64,000 nucleotides of DNA from Candidatus Hebobacterum abditum. GTDB taxonomy: Bacteria > Armatimonadota > Hebobacteria > Hebobacterales > Hebobacteraceae. The notes below the pieces were generated by a model. That model made no database searches and was not told where the DNA came from. It saw nothing but the letters and a program-made list of their open reading frames with translations. The stretch lies in the NCBI GenBank assembly GCA_029821875.1, contig JALGXW010000004.1, forward strand, positions 93,766 through 157,765, given 5' to 3'. Shown piece after piece: positions 45,792-53,870 of this stretch (positions within the stretch are counted from its first letter, which is position 1; the number at the start of each line of letters is the position of its first letter). The position numbers were made by a program, and so were the translations under genes.

Positions 45792-46859
45792 CTAGTATAG
45801 GGTCGGTATGCCCGGCTCGGCGCACCAGGATGCCGGGCCCCACGGTCCGGCGAGGCCCATCATGTCGTCGCCCTTCCCCTCCGAGATCTTGGCGAGCAAC
45901 CTCTCCGAGTGCCACCAGGCGGCATGCCCATCGAGGAACCCCAGGTTCACACCGCCGAGATGGCGGGCGTAGGGCCTGCGCAGGCTCGGGTCAGCGACCA
46001 TATAGGGATGGCACCAGTTCGGTTCGCACCCGGACAGGAGGTCTTCGTCGCAGTCATCCCAGTCCCACCAGCAGTCAGCGCAGGCAACGGGGCAGGCAGC
46101 GCAGTCCAGCCCGCAGAGATCGGGTTAGGCGTAAGCGCCGGCCGGCTGGGCATAGGTCCCGGCGCCCCCGTCTCCGCAGATGACCCAGTTGACCGGATCA
46201 TCCACCTCGACGAGCTTCAGGTCGGAGCCAGTCATGAAGTTATAGGTGATGCTGTGACGGAAGCTCTTCGCCCCCCCGGGATCCTCAGTTCCCCAGAGGC
46301 CCCAGCTCATCACGTTCTGGCTGAGGCTGTCGGTGACAGCGCCCCCCCAGCCATTCGGGTAGGCAGCGAAGGGGCAGATGTCCGTGGCCTCGCCCCACGA
46401 TCCCTCATGGGCCCGGAGATGCCCGAGCCAGTCGGGGTTGCCGCTGATGAAGAGGGCGTATCCTTCAATCCTCGCGCTGGGGCACTGCCAGACGTCTCGA
46501 TTCTTGGTGTACTCGTCCAGGACGACGGGCCAGCGGATGTAGGGGTTGGCCTCGGTGGCAAACCAGCAGTTGGCCTCCTCCTCGGGATCCCATGCGTCAT
46601 CGCCAGCCCCACCTGGATAGGTGTTGAAGTAGTCGAACACCTCCTGTCTGTGTTCGTCGGGCGGCAACACGTCGTTGTTGTCCGCCAGGTACATCTGAAT
46701 GGCCAGGGCGATGTTCTTCACGTTCGATAGACACACCGCCTTGCGCGCTGACTCGCGCGCCCTCGCAAAGACCGGGAAAACCATCGCTGCCAGTATGCCG
46801 ATAATGGCGATCACTACCAACAGCTCAATCAGCGTGAAACCTGCACGCCGCACTCTCAT
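45792..46859 (-). pseudogene. Prepilin-like protein 2, interrupted by in-frame TAA
   Basis: ATG 46859 (SD GGGAGG) opens [20 protein letters not shown] and the same early segment as proteins 1 and 3. TAA at 46127-46125 (codon 245) stops it, but the frame continues through PDLCGLDCAACPVACADC to the H-x9-DG end ([13 protein letters not shown]) and a stop at 45792. Both intact paralogues have Tyr followed by Pro at that point (AYPDIC, AYPEIC), so a TAC-to-TAA change explains it. As read, the H-x9-DG domain is lost. It is 356 codons in total, like the paralogues. Confidence 0.85.
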
Positions 46860-47003
46860 CCAGGCCTCCCTTTCCTCATGGTCGACCGGACAGCCGCCGG
46901 CCCGACGGCCCCCCGACAGTGGTGCTATCGTTCGCCGGGCCCTGCTCGCCCCCTCTTGCTTCTGCCAGGCACCGACGTGGCAGACGTAGCTGGGGCGAAG
47001 CAA

Positions 47004-47228
47004 TGACAGCGCCGCCGCGCGTCATGTGACACCGCCGTGCCGCGGCGCTGACTCCGAACGGGTCGTGGACATCTCCTCTGTCGAATCCGAGGAGTGTTTC
47101 CTCATCGGTGGATGCCCGCCTCGCACCGGGCCTTACCGCGCGGCCTCGCCCTCCTCCTGCAGTACTTCGTCGCTGGACGGCCGAGGCCTCGTTCGCGGGG
47201 GCGGAGCGCCGGGATCGGCGCTCCGCCG
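47004..47228. repeat. Direct repeat, copy B (transporter 5' relic plus hairpin)
   Basis: Counterpart of 45519-45743 at constant offset 1485. The transporter frame is truncated and carries a TGA. The repeat also covers the pilin-3 terminator hairpin. Confidence 0.85.
47200..47227 (-). terminator. Terminator hairpin after pilin-like gene 3
   Basis: GGCGGAGCGCC (47200-47210), loop GGGATC and GGCGCTCCGCC (47217-47227): a perfect 11 bp stem 34 bp after the pilin-3 stop codon. Relative to copy A, one A-T pair is a G-C pair and the loop sequence differs. Confidence 0.6.
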
Positions 47229-47261
47229 CAGTCACGCGTTCGCTAGGCACTTCGGGCTCGA

Positions 47262-48356
47262 CTAGAAGAGCAGCGACGTGTCGGCGGGCCAGTCTCCGCA
47301 CTTGCCTAGGGCTGGAATGTCAGAGGGGCCATCGTGGTAGATGCCCAGCGGCTTCGCCTCCCCGTCTCTGGCCCGCTCAGCGTACTCGGCGAGCAGCCTT
47401 TCGGAATGCCACCAGGCCGCATGTCCATCCAGGAAGCCCAGGTTCACGCCTCCTAGGTGGCGGGAGTAGGGTCCCCGCAGGTTCGGGCTGCGCAGAAACG
47501 CGCCATTGTTGGGTGCGTACAGGTCCTTGCACTCCCCCGCATCCTCGGCACACGCCTCCCAGTCCATCCAGTTACACCAATAGGCTATCTCGGCCCCGGA
47601 GCAGCTGAGCTGGCAGATCTCCGGATAGGCGGCCAGCGCAGTGTTCATATAGTCGTGGTTTGCCTTCCAGCTCCCATCGCCGCAGATCACGAAGTTGACG
47701 GGGTCCTCCACCTCCACGAGCTTCATACCCCAGTTGGCGCCGGCGCCCTCCATGTTGCCGCCGTTGAAGGCGATGCTCAGATGGAAGACCTTCTCTCTGT
47801 CCACCTGCGACTCCGCGTTCCAGGCAGGGCCCTGCACGAACGAATCCGTGATGGAGCCGCCCCAGCCCGGCGGCCACCAGCCGTTGAACACGCAAAGAGC
47901 ATAGTCCCACGCGTCGCTTCCCTCCCAGATGTCCGAGCGCATCAGTGGCTCATTGGCGATAACGTGAGTGAACCAGTCTCCTCCGGGATTGATGTTGCCC
48001 GCGCCGCCCTCCAGCTTTGCGCTCGGACACCGCCACACGTCCCGGTTCTTCACATACTCGTCGAAGATCACAGGCCACCGCAGATACGGGTTGGCGTAGG
48101 TGGCACCCTCGACGCATGTCATAAAGTCGATGACCTCCGACCTGTGTTCGGTCGAAGGCAACGTATCATTGTTGTCGGCCAGGTACATCTGAATGGCCAG
48201 GGCGATGTTCTTCACATTGGAGAGACACACCGCCTTGCGCGCGGACTCGCGCGCCCTTGCAAAGACCGGGAAGACCATTGCTGCCAGTATGCCGATAATG
48301 GCGATGACTACCAGCAGCTCAATCAGCGTGAACCCCCTACGTCGTCTCCTACGCAC
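47262..48356 (-). CDS. Prepilin-like protein 3 with H-x9-DG domain
   Basis: 364 aa. GTG 48356 is chosen because GGGAGGT lies about 7 bp upstream; ATG 48371 lies before that SD. The signal begins with five or six Arg then [20 protein letters not shown], then [18 protein letters not shown]. Several Trp- and Cys-rich segments ([18 protein letters not shown]) and the H-x9-DG motif [13 protein letters not shown] follow. It is intact, in contrast to copy 2. It lies head-to-head with the ADP-ribosylglycohydrolase genes. Confidence 0.88.
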   Translation of the reverse strand: MRRRRRRGFTLIELLVVIAIIGILAAMVFPVFARARESARKAVCLSNVKNIALAIQMYLADNNDTLPSTEHRSEVIDFMTCVEGATYANPYLRWPVIFDEYVKNRDVWRCPSAKLEGGAGNINPGGDWFTHVIANEPLMRSDIWEGSDAWDYALCVFNGWWPPGWGGSITDSFVQGPAWNAESQVDREKVFHLSIAFNGGNMEGAGANWGMKLVEVEDPVNFVICGDGSWKANHDYMNTALAAYPEICQLSCSGAEIAYWCNWMDWEACAEDAGECKDLYAPNNGAFLRSPNLRGPYSRHLGGVNLGFLDGHAAWWHSERLLAEYAERARDGEAKPLGIYHDGPSDIPALGKCGDWPADTSLLF

Positions 48357-48663
48357 TGTCGCACCTCCCATTTGGGTTGATATAACGTGCACAGCGATCG
48401 AGCAGACTACACGTGATGGTCGGTTTCGCCACGACCTCCGCCCCCCCCTTCTCCCCGGGGACCCTCGAAAGGGGCCTCCCGACGGTCGCCGCCTGCCCTG
48501 CCACTTGCGTTTCTGTGGCCGTCCGGTAGAGCCATGGGGCTGTGGCCCACTGCGCTCAGAGCAGACCGGCAGGGCTCCGCTGCGGGCCGTGGAAGACGCC
48601 TCGGGACGCGCGTTTCGGCGACGCCGATTGCAGGGCGGGGGCAGAGACCCGACAGGAGGCATA
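48357..48663. other. 307 bp divergent intergenic region
   Basis: Between the pilin-3 start and the first ADP-ribosylglycohydrolase. It has no gene-like frame on either strand. Promoters for both directions must be here; I see no box good enough to call. A poly-C tract occurs around 48440-48455. Confidence 0.4.
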
Positions 48664-49764
48664 ATGCCTGACAGACTCTATGATCGGATTCTGGGCTGCA
48701 TGGTCGGCAGCGCGATCGGTGACTCGTTTGGGGCGGTCGTGGAGTTCGCCACAGCAGACAGGCTGACGCAGATCGCGGGGAAGGACTGGGTGGACGAGTT
48801 CCTCCCCTTCGCGGAGGACTTCGGGACTCATCCAGCCGGCGTCTGGGAGAAGGCTCCGCCGCGCGGCACGGGGACAGATGACACTCGGTTCAACCACATC
48901 TTCGTGGACTGCGTGGTGCGAAACGGCGGGGCCATCAACTCGCAGTTGCTGGCGATCGAGTATCTGGAGCGCTACCGGGATCGCGCAACCTTCTACCCGC
49001 GCCACACCGAACTCGCGGAGCAGTGGCTGGGCCACGTCCATGAGATCTCGTGCGCCTACCTGGGCATGACGGAGTTGCCGTCCGGCCGACCCTCCTGGGT
49101 GGTGACGACACAGGGGCACAGCTTCCCCATCCTGTGGGGCCTGATCTCACTGGCCTTCGCCGGGCTGCTCTGTGCAGGCGAACCGGAGAAGGCCTATGCC
49201 AAGGCCTACGAGCTCGCCTATTACGATCTGGCCTACGCGCGGGATACGACCGCGATGATGGCGGCCATGGTGAGCGCGGCCCTTGGTGGCGAGGTCTCTG
49301 GCAAGGAAATGGTCGAGGCCGGCCTCAGCACGAATCCCTTCGACTTCGGCTGGCGCTGCGCGACGAGGGACATCAGGCCGCTCATCGAGCTGGCCGACCG
49401 GGCTGAGAACGACCGGGCCCTCGTGGACGCAGTCGGAGCGGAGGTCCGCCATCGGCACGGCTTCGATCCGATAGATGTACTGGGGCAGCCAGCGGCGGCC
49501 GTCTACTTCTGTGACGGCGATCCGGTGCGGAGCATCGTGATGGCAGCCAATGACCGCGACGTGGACGAGCAGGGGAATCTGCTGCAGCTGCGTGACGTGG
49601 ACTGCACAGGCGGCGTGGCCGGCGCGCTCGTCGGCGCGCTGCACGGCGCAGATGCGTTCCCGTCGGACTGGGTGGCCGATGTCCTGAAGGCGAACAAAGA
49701 CGTCTACGACCTCGACATCGAGGCGAACGCGCGGCGCTTCTACGAAGCCGTATACGGCGGCTGA
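48664..49764 (+). CDS. ADP-ribosylglycohydrolase-family protein 1
   Basis: 366 aa. The opening [19 protein letters not shown] and [13 protein letters not shown] (Mg-binding TDD) are hallmarks of the ADP-ribosyl-(dinitrogen reductase) hydrolase fold. The later [18 protein letters not shown] supplies the second metal site where other members have D-x-D-T. ATG 48664 follows AGGAGG. A paralogue is 50 bp downstream. The family removes ADP-ribose from proteins or small molecules or cleaves related N-glycosidic bonds; the target is unknown. Confidence 0.88.
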   Translation: MPDRLYDRILGCMVGSAIGDSFGAVVEFATADRLTQIAGKDWVDEFLPFAEDFGTHPAGVWEKAPPRGTGTDDTRFNHIFVDCVVRNGGAINSQLLAIEYLERYRDRATFYPRHTELAEQWLGHVHEISCAYLGMTELPSGRPSWVVTTQGHSFPILWGLISLAFAGLLCAGEPEKAYAKAYELAYYDLAYARDTTAMMAAMVSAALGGEVSGKEMVEAGLSTNPFDFGWRCATRDIRPLIELADRAENDRALVDAVGAEVRHRHGFDPIDVLGQPAAAVYFCDGDPVRSIVMAANDRDVDEQGNLLQLRDVDCTGGVAGALVGALHGADAFPSDWVADVLKANKDVYDLDIEANARRFYEAVYGG

Positions 49765-49814
49765 GTGGGCCGCCTTCCGGGCGGCCGGGTGCGCACAAGC
49801 TGGAGGAGCAAGCA

Positions 49815-50939
49815 GTGTCTGACGAACTCTACTCGCGGATTCTCGGCTGTATGGTGGGCAACGCAATCGGTGACGCCTTTGGCGGCCCCGTCGAGGGCGC
49901 CTCTGCTGAACGGGTGCGGAAGCTGACCGGCAGGGACTGGGTGGACGAGTTTCTCCCATATGCGGAGGACCACGGCACGCACCCGCTTGGCGTCTGGGAA
50001 GCTGGGCCACCGCGCGGGACGGGCACGGATGACACGCGCTACAACCAGATCTTTGCCGAGTGCGTCATTCACAACCGCGGCGAGATCAACTCGCAGCTCT
50101 TGGCCATGGAGTATCTCCAGCTCTATCGGGAGCGGGAGGAACGGTATGGCAAACATGCGGTCCTGGCCGGAGAGCAGTTGCTCGACCGCATGGTGGAGCT
50201 CTCCCGCGCTCACCTCGGCATGGACCTGCCGTCGGGACGGCCGCCCTGGGCCGTGCTCTCCCAGGGGATATACCAATTGCCGGGCATCCAGGGCCTGATC
50301 TCCCTCGGCCTGGCGGGGCTGCTCTATCAGGGTGAGCCGGAGAAGGCCTACATCAAGGCCTTCGAGCTCGACTTCCGAGGGATTGGATACTCCCGCGATG
50401 CCACGGGGATGATGGCGGCAATGGTCAGTGCCGCCCTCGACCGCGGCGCCACCGCCAAGGAAGTGGTGAAGGTAGGCCTCGAGACCGACCCGTTCGAGTT
50501 CGGCAAGCGGAAGTACGACGAGCGCGTGATCGCCGCGGGGGTCACCAAGCTCATCGAACTCGCCGACGAGGCGACGGACGATCGGTCGCTGGTCGAGGCG
50601 ATCTCCCGGTTCGTCACCCATCTCCACTTCTATGATCCAGTGGACGTCCTCGGAACGCCAGTGGCGGCCCTGTACTACTCCGGCGAAGACCCGATCCGCA
50701 CCATCGTCATGGCAGTGAACGACCGGTATGTCGACGCCGAGGGCAACCTCGTGGGCCTGCGTGATGTCGACTGCACGGGCAGCGTCGCGGGAGCCCTGGC
50801 GGGAGCGCTCAACGGCATCGAGGCCTTCCCCGACGACTGGGTCGCCGAAACCATCGACGCGAACAAGCAGGTCTACGGAATCGATCTCGAGCGCAACGCG
50901 CGGCGCTTCTACGAGGCCGTCTACGGCAGCGCGGGATGA
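49815..50939 (+). CDS. ADP-ribosylglycohydrolase-family protein 2
   Basis: 374 aa, clearly paralogous to the upstream gene: [51 protein letters not shown] and DVDCTGSVAGALAGALNG. Start GTG 49815 follows GGAGGAG. The last residues RFYEAVYG are shared by both copies. Together they form a two-gene operon ended by a strong hairpin. No ADP-ribosyltransferase is visible in the window. Confidence 0.88.
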   Translation: MSDELYSRILGCMVGNAIGDAFGGPVEGASAERVRKLTGRDWVDEFLPYAEDHGTHPLGVWEAGPPRGTGTDDTRYNQIFAECVIHNRGEINSQLLAMEYLQLYREREERYGKHAVLAGEQLLDRMVELSRAHLGMDLPSGRPPWAVLSQGIYQLPGIQGLISLGLAGLLYQGEPEKAYIKAFELDFRGIGYSRDATGMMAAMVSAALDRGATAKEVVKVGLETDPFEFGKRKYDERVIAAGVTKLIELADEATDDRSLVEAISRFVTHLHFYDPVDVLGTPVAALYYSGEDPIRTIVMAVNDRYVDAEGNLVGLRDVDCTGSVAGALAGALNGIEAFPDDWVAETIDANKQVYGIDLERNARRFYEAVYGSAG

Positions 50940-50960
50940 CCGGTGCTGCCCCGCGCGGCG

Positions 50961-50985
50961 AGGCGACGGCATCCAGCCGTCGCCT
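50961..50985. terminator. Bidirectional terminator hairpin
   Basis: AGGCGACGGC (50961-50970), loop ATCCA and GCCGTCGCCT (50976-50985): a perfect 10 bp stem between the hydrolase operon and the convergent tRNA operon. Likely used from both sides. Confidence 0.7.
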
Positions 50986-50997
50986 TGTGGCACTCTC

Positions 50998-51073
50998 TGG
51001 TGCTGGGACCCAGATTTGAACTGGGGACACCCGGATTTTCAGTCCGGTGCTCTACCAACTGAGCTATCCCAGC
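50998..51073 (-). tRNA. tRNA-Phe (anticodon GAA)
   Basis: 76 nt including encoded CCA. Acceptor GCTGGGA pairs with TCCCAGC; anticodon loop CTGAAAA gives GAA. Last gene of the five-tRNA operon on the minus strand. Confidence 0.95.
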
Positions 51074-51151
51074 ACCGTGTTCAGTTGGGTATGCTGGCCT
51101 CTGCTGTGAGCCTTGCCAAGTGAGCGATCCCGGCAGGCTACACTGAGGCGA

Positions 51152-51228
51152 TGGCGGAGCCGACGGGACTTGAACCCGCGACCTCTGGCTTGACAGGCCA
51201 GTGTGCTAACCAACTGCACCACGGCTCC
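51152..51228 (-). tRNA. tRNA-Asp (anticodon GTC)
   Basis: 77 nt including CCA. Acceptor GGAGCCG/CGGCTCC, discriminator G; anticodon stem-loop CTGGCCTGTCAAGCCAG gives GTC. Confidence 0.95.
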
Positions 51229-51244
51229 GCGCTGCTCCTCGATC

Positions 51245-51319
51245 TGGTGGGCGAAACAGGGATTGAACCTGTGGCCTCTTGCTTGTAAGGCAAGCGCTCT
51301 CCCGCTGAGCTATTCGCCC
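51245..51319 (-). tRNA. tRNA-Val (anticodon TAC)
   Basis: 75 nt including CCA. Acceptor GGGCGAA/TTCGCCC, discriminator A; the loop CTTACAA gives TAC. Confidence 0.95.
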
Positions 51320-51346
51320 TCTCCAGTCTGTACTGTCGTCTTGTCA

Positions 51347-51421
51347 TGGTGGGCGCAGCTGGATTTGAACCAGCGACCTCTTGCGTGTGAAGCAAGCGCT
51401 CTCCCGCTGAGCTATGCGCCC
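51347..51421 (-). tRNA. tRNA-Val (anticodon CAC)
   Basis: 75 nt including CCA. Acceptor GGGCGCA/TGCGCCC, discriminator A; the loop TTCACAC gives CAC. Confidence 0.95.
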
Positions 51422-51426
51422 GCAGT

Positions 51427-51501
51427 TGGTAGCCCCAGGGGAACTCGAATCCCCGTCTCCGGCTTGAAAGACCGGTATCCTAACCACTGGACGATGGGGC
51501 C
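51427..51501 (-). tRNA. tRNA-Glu (anticodon TTC)
   Basis: 75 nt including CCA. Acceptor GGCCCCA pairs with TGGGGCT (one G-U at the end), discriminator A; the loop CTTTCAA gives TTC. First gene of the tRNA operon. Confidence 0.93.
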
Positions 51502-51568
51502 ACTGCGACCCGGGCCCGGTCCCGCGGCCCCGTGGGCCGCCACAGGTCAGACCCGGCCCACCAGGCCG

Positions 51569-51598
51569 ATTCTAGCACGCTGTTCGCGGCAGTGTCAA
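51569..51598 (-). promoter_or_regulatory. Promoter of the five-tRNA operon
   Basis: On the minus strand: a perfect TTGACA (51598-51593), an 18 bp spacer and TAGAAT (51574-51569), 67 bp before tRNA-Glu. Confidence 0.7.
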
Positions 51599-51719
51599 GG
51601 GAAGTAGCGAGGGCCTGGTGCAGGCCCGCCTGCTGTCTCGGCGCGCAGCCGCTCAACGCCTCACGGCCCCGCATCGCGGCCAGCGTCATCTCCCAACTGC
51701 GTGCCGCGGCGAGCAGGCG

Positions 51720-52028
51720 ACCGAGGTGCACGGCAAGGCGGTGATGATCCGCTCGAAGGACTGGAAGTACGTGCGACGCCTCTACGATACCGACGAGCTA
51801 TATGACCTCAGGAAGGACCCAGATGAAGTCAACAACGTCATCGACGAGCCATCGGGGGCTGCCGTTCGCGACGAGCTGCTGGCGGCGATGGGCGACTGGT
51901 TCATAGAGACCGGCGACCAGGTACCGTGGCGATGGGACCTGCGGTGGCCGGGCGAAGGCCACCCTCAGTGGTCAGAGGCAGCCGCAAGGCACGGTTTCGC
52001 CGAGCCGCGGGAGAAACCGCGGGAGTGA
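51720..52028 (+). pseudogene. Sulfatase C-terminal remnant
   Basis: About 100 codons matching only the C-terminus of type I sulfatases: HGKAVMIRSKDWKYVRRL, DELYDLRKDPDEVNNV and a final tail. The catalytic N-terminal domain is missing, and sequence before 51720 in this frame shows no sulfatase character. The TGA at 52026-52028 overlaps the GTG of the intact sulfatase (GTGA), as in a normal coupled operon. This suggests the first of two sulfatase genes lost its 5' part, probably by a rearrangement beside the tRNA operon. Confidence 0.75.
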
Positions 52029-53425
52029 GGCAGAGATTGAGGCGCCCGAACATCATCTTCATCCTCGTGGATGACATGGGGTACGGAGACTTCAGCGCGT
52101 TCAACGGCGGCATCTCCAACACGCCAACGTTGGATCGGCTGATGGAGGAGAGCGTCTGCCTGACACACCACTACACGGCGTCGCCAGTCTGCAACCCGTC
52201 CCGCGCCTGCTTGCTGACCGGCCGCTATCCACACCGGACGGGCTCGATCGATACGCTCGAATGGCGCGGGTTGGAGCGGCTCGCCCTCCGCGAGACCACG
52301 CTGGCACAGATGCTCAAGGCGGCCGGTTACGCCACGGGACTGGTCGGCAAGTGGCATCTGGGCGCCTTCGACCCGCGCTACCATCCGAACCAGCGTGGCT
52401 TCGATGAGGCCGTGTGCTTCTGCGGCGGAATGCACGACTACTACGACTGGCGCATTGAGTACAACGACACCGTCAAGCGAAGTGACGGCACCTACCTCAC
52501 CGACGTCTGGACCGAGGAAGCAGTCCAGTTCATCGAGCGCCACCGCAACGAGCCATTCTTCCTGCACGTGACGTACAACGCGCCCCACACTCCTCTCCAG
52601 GCGCCGCAGGAAGAGGTGGAACCGTTCGCCGGTGAGGAGCATCTGACCAAAGGCGTGGCCATCCTCTACGGCATGCTTCGCCGCATGGACGCCGGCGTCG
52701 CCCGTATCCTCGATACCTTGGACCGGCTCGGCCTGCAGGAAGACACCATCGTCTTCTTCACGAGTGACAACGGACCGCAGTTCTCAGGCGAGGGAGAGAT
52801 GTGCATCACGCGGTTCAACTGCCAGTTCAACGGCGCCAAGGGCAGCGTCTACGAGGGTGGGATCCGAGTGCCGATGCTCGTCCGCTGGCCGGCGGTGCTA
52901 CCGGCCGGGACCGAGGCAGACGAGATGGTTCACTTCAGCGACTGGCTGCCGACCATACTCGCAATCGCGGGCCTGGAGCTACCGAAGGACAGCCTGCGGA
53001 TCGATGGGGTGAACGTGCTGCCCGCGCTGCGAGGAGAGAGAGGTCAGGTGGAGACGACGCGCTACTGGCAATGGAATCGCTACACGCCGCTCGTCACCTG
53101 CAATGCTGCCATGCGAGATGGAGACTGGAAACTTGTGCGTCCCGCCATCAGGGAGGCTATGGAAGTTCCTGACATCAAGTGGCTTCGGGTCTCCATGTAT
53201 GAGCCGGAGCATTTCATCGAGAACGGCATCATCCGCGAGCCGGACCCGCCACGGGAGGTACCAGCTCCCCTGCCGGTGGAGCTCTACAACATCGCCGATG
53301 ATCCTTTCGAACGGCAGAACGTGGCAGACGAGCACCCGGGCATCGCCGGCCGAATGGTCCAGGAACTTGAGGCCTGGTTCGAAGAAGTGGAAGCCGAGCG
53401 TGCGTCCATCTCGGACCGGTGGTAG
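52025..53425 (+). CDS. Type I sulfatase (arylsulfatase A family)
   Basis: A 466-aa sulfuric-ester hydrolase without an obvious signal peptide. Metal-binding NIIFILVDDMGYGD (Asp16-Asp17) and the formylglycine signature C-x-P-S-R at Cys56 (CNPSRACLLTGR) are present, so it needs Cys-to-formylglycine conversion. LVGKWHLG and VFFTSDNGPQF complete the active site. GTG 52025 is chosen for its overlap with the upstream remnant; TTG 52037 is possible. The substrate is likely a sulfated glycan. Confidence 0.9.
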   Translation: MRQRLRRPNIIFILVDDMGYGDFSAFNGGISNTPTLDRLMEESVCLTHHYTASPVCNPSRACLLTGRYPHRTGSIDTLEWRGLERLALRETTLAQMLKAAGYATGLVGKWHLGAFDPRYHPNQRGFDEAVCFCGGMHDYYDWRIEYNDTVKRSDGTYLTDVWTEEAVQFIERHRNEPFFLHVTYNAPHTPLQAPQEEVEPFAGEEHLTKGVAILYGMLRRMDAGVARILDTLDRLGLQEDTIVFFTSDNGPQFSGEGEMCITRFNCQFNGAKGSVYEGGIRVPMLVRWPAVLPAGTEADEMVHFSDWLPTILAIAGLELPKDSLRIDGVNVLPALRGERGQVETTRYWQWNRYTPLVTCNAAMRDGDWKLVRPAIREAMEVPDIKWLRVSMYEPEHFIENGIIREPDPPREVPAPLPVELYNIADDPFERQNVADEHPGIAGRMVQELEAWFEEVEAERASISDRW

Positions 53426-53429
53426 GTCA

Positions 53430-53738
53430 CTACGCTGCGTACAGGTCCGCCGATGACACCCATCTCTCGGAGGAACGCCGCGCCTGAAGTCGGCCGAGCC
53501 GCCGGCGATAGGCCCTGGGCGACAGCCCAGTCGCTCTGTTGAAGGCGCGGGTGAAGTGGGCGGGGTCAGAGTAGCCCAAATGCTCCGCCACAGTGCCGAC
53601 CGAGAGATTCGGATTCTCGAGAAGCTGCTTTGCGGCTTCCATCCGCCTGTTGTGGATCTGCTCGGAGAGAGGCCGCCCGAGATGCCGGGCCACGAGGCGG
53701 CTGAGGTAGCTGGGGCTGTAGCCGAGGGCGGCCGCCAC
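53430..53738 (-). pseudogene. AraC-type HTH domain, 5'-truncated
   Basis: About 100 codons of an AraC/XylS C-terminal DNA-binding domain: VAAALGYSPSYLSRLV (first HTH), MEAAKQLLENPNLSV and VAEHLGYSDPAHFTRAF (second HTH), then LSPRAYRRRLG. In the same frame a TGA lies just upstream (about 53757), and no sensor domain can be found further up in any frame. It is a truncated regulator or a stand-alone HTH; truncation is more likely. Converges with the sulfatase. Confidence 0.65.
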
Positions 53739-53870
53739 GCCGGCTACCGAGGCGGCTCATCTCCGGCCAAGCCTTGATCCGGGCCCGATCGACTTTCGGC
53801 AGCGTCCCCGCGGCCGGCGCTAGTGGGTCCCCGCCTGTGCAGGGGAGGCCGAGGTCCCCGCCCGACTCGA

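Larger units (their letters stand above)
46860..47261. other. 402 bp between pilin-like genes 2 and 3
   Basis: Contains direct-repeat copy B and the pilin-3 terminator. On the minus strand 47105-47022 preserves a short transporter N-terminus frame (MRKHSSDSTEEMSTTRSESA...), which stops where the intact copy has TGG (TGA here). It is therefore a duplication relic. The promoter of pilin-like gene 2 should lie in 46860-47000. Confidence 0.65.

Noticed and set aside
4771..46859. Stop-codon recoding as an explanation for the in-frame TAG and TAA
   Set aside because: All three stop codons terminate normal genes in the window (for example TAG for secA and prfB, TGA for kdsD), and prfB is intact, so isolated mutations or errors are simpler.
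51000..53870. Integrative element beside the tRNA operon
   Set aside because: There is no integrase, no direct repeat of a tRNA 3' end and no change in base composition.
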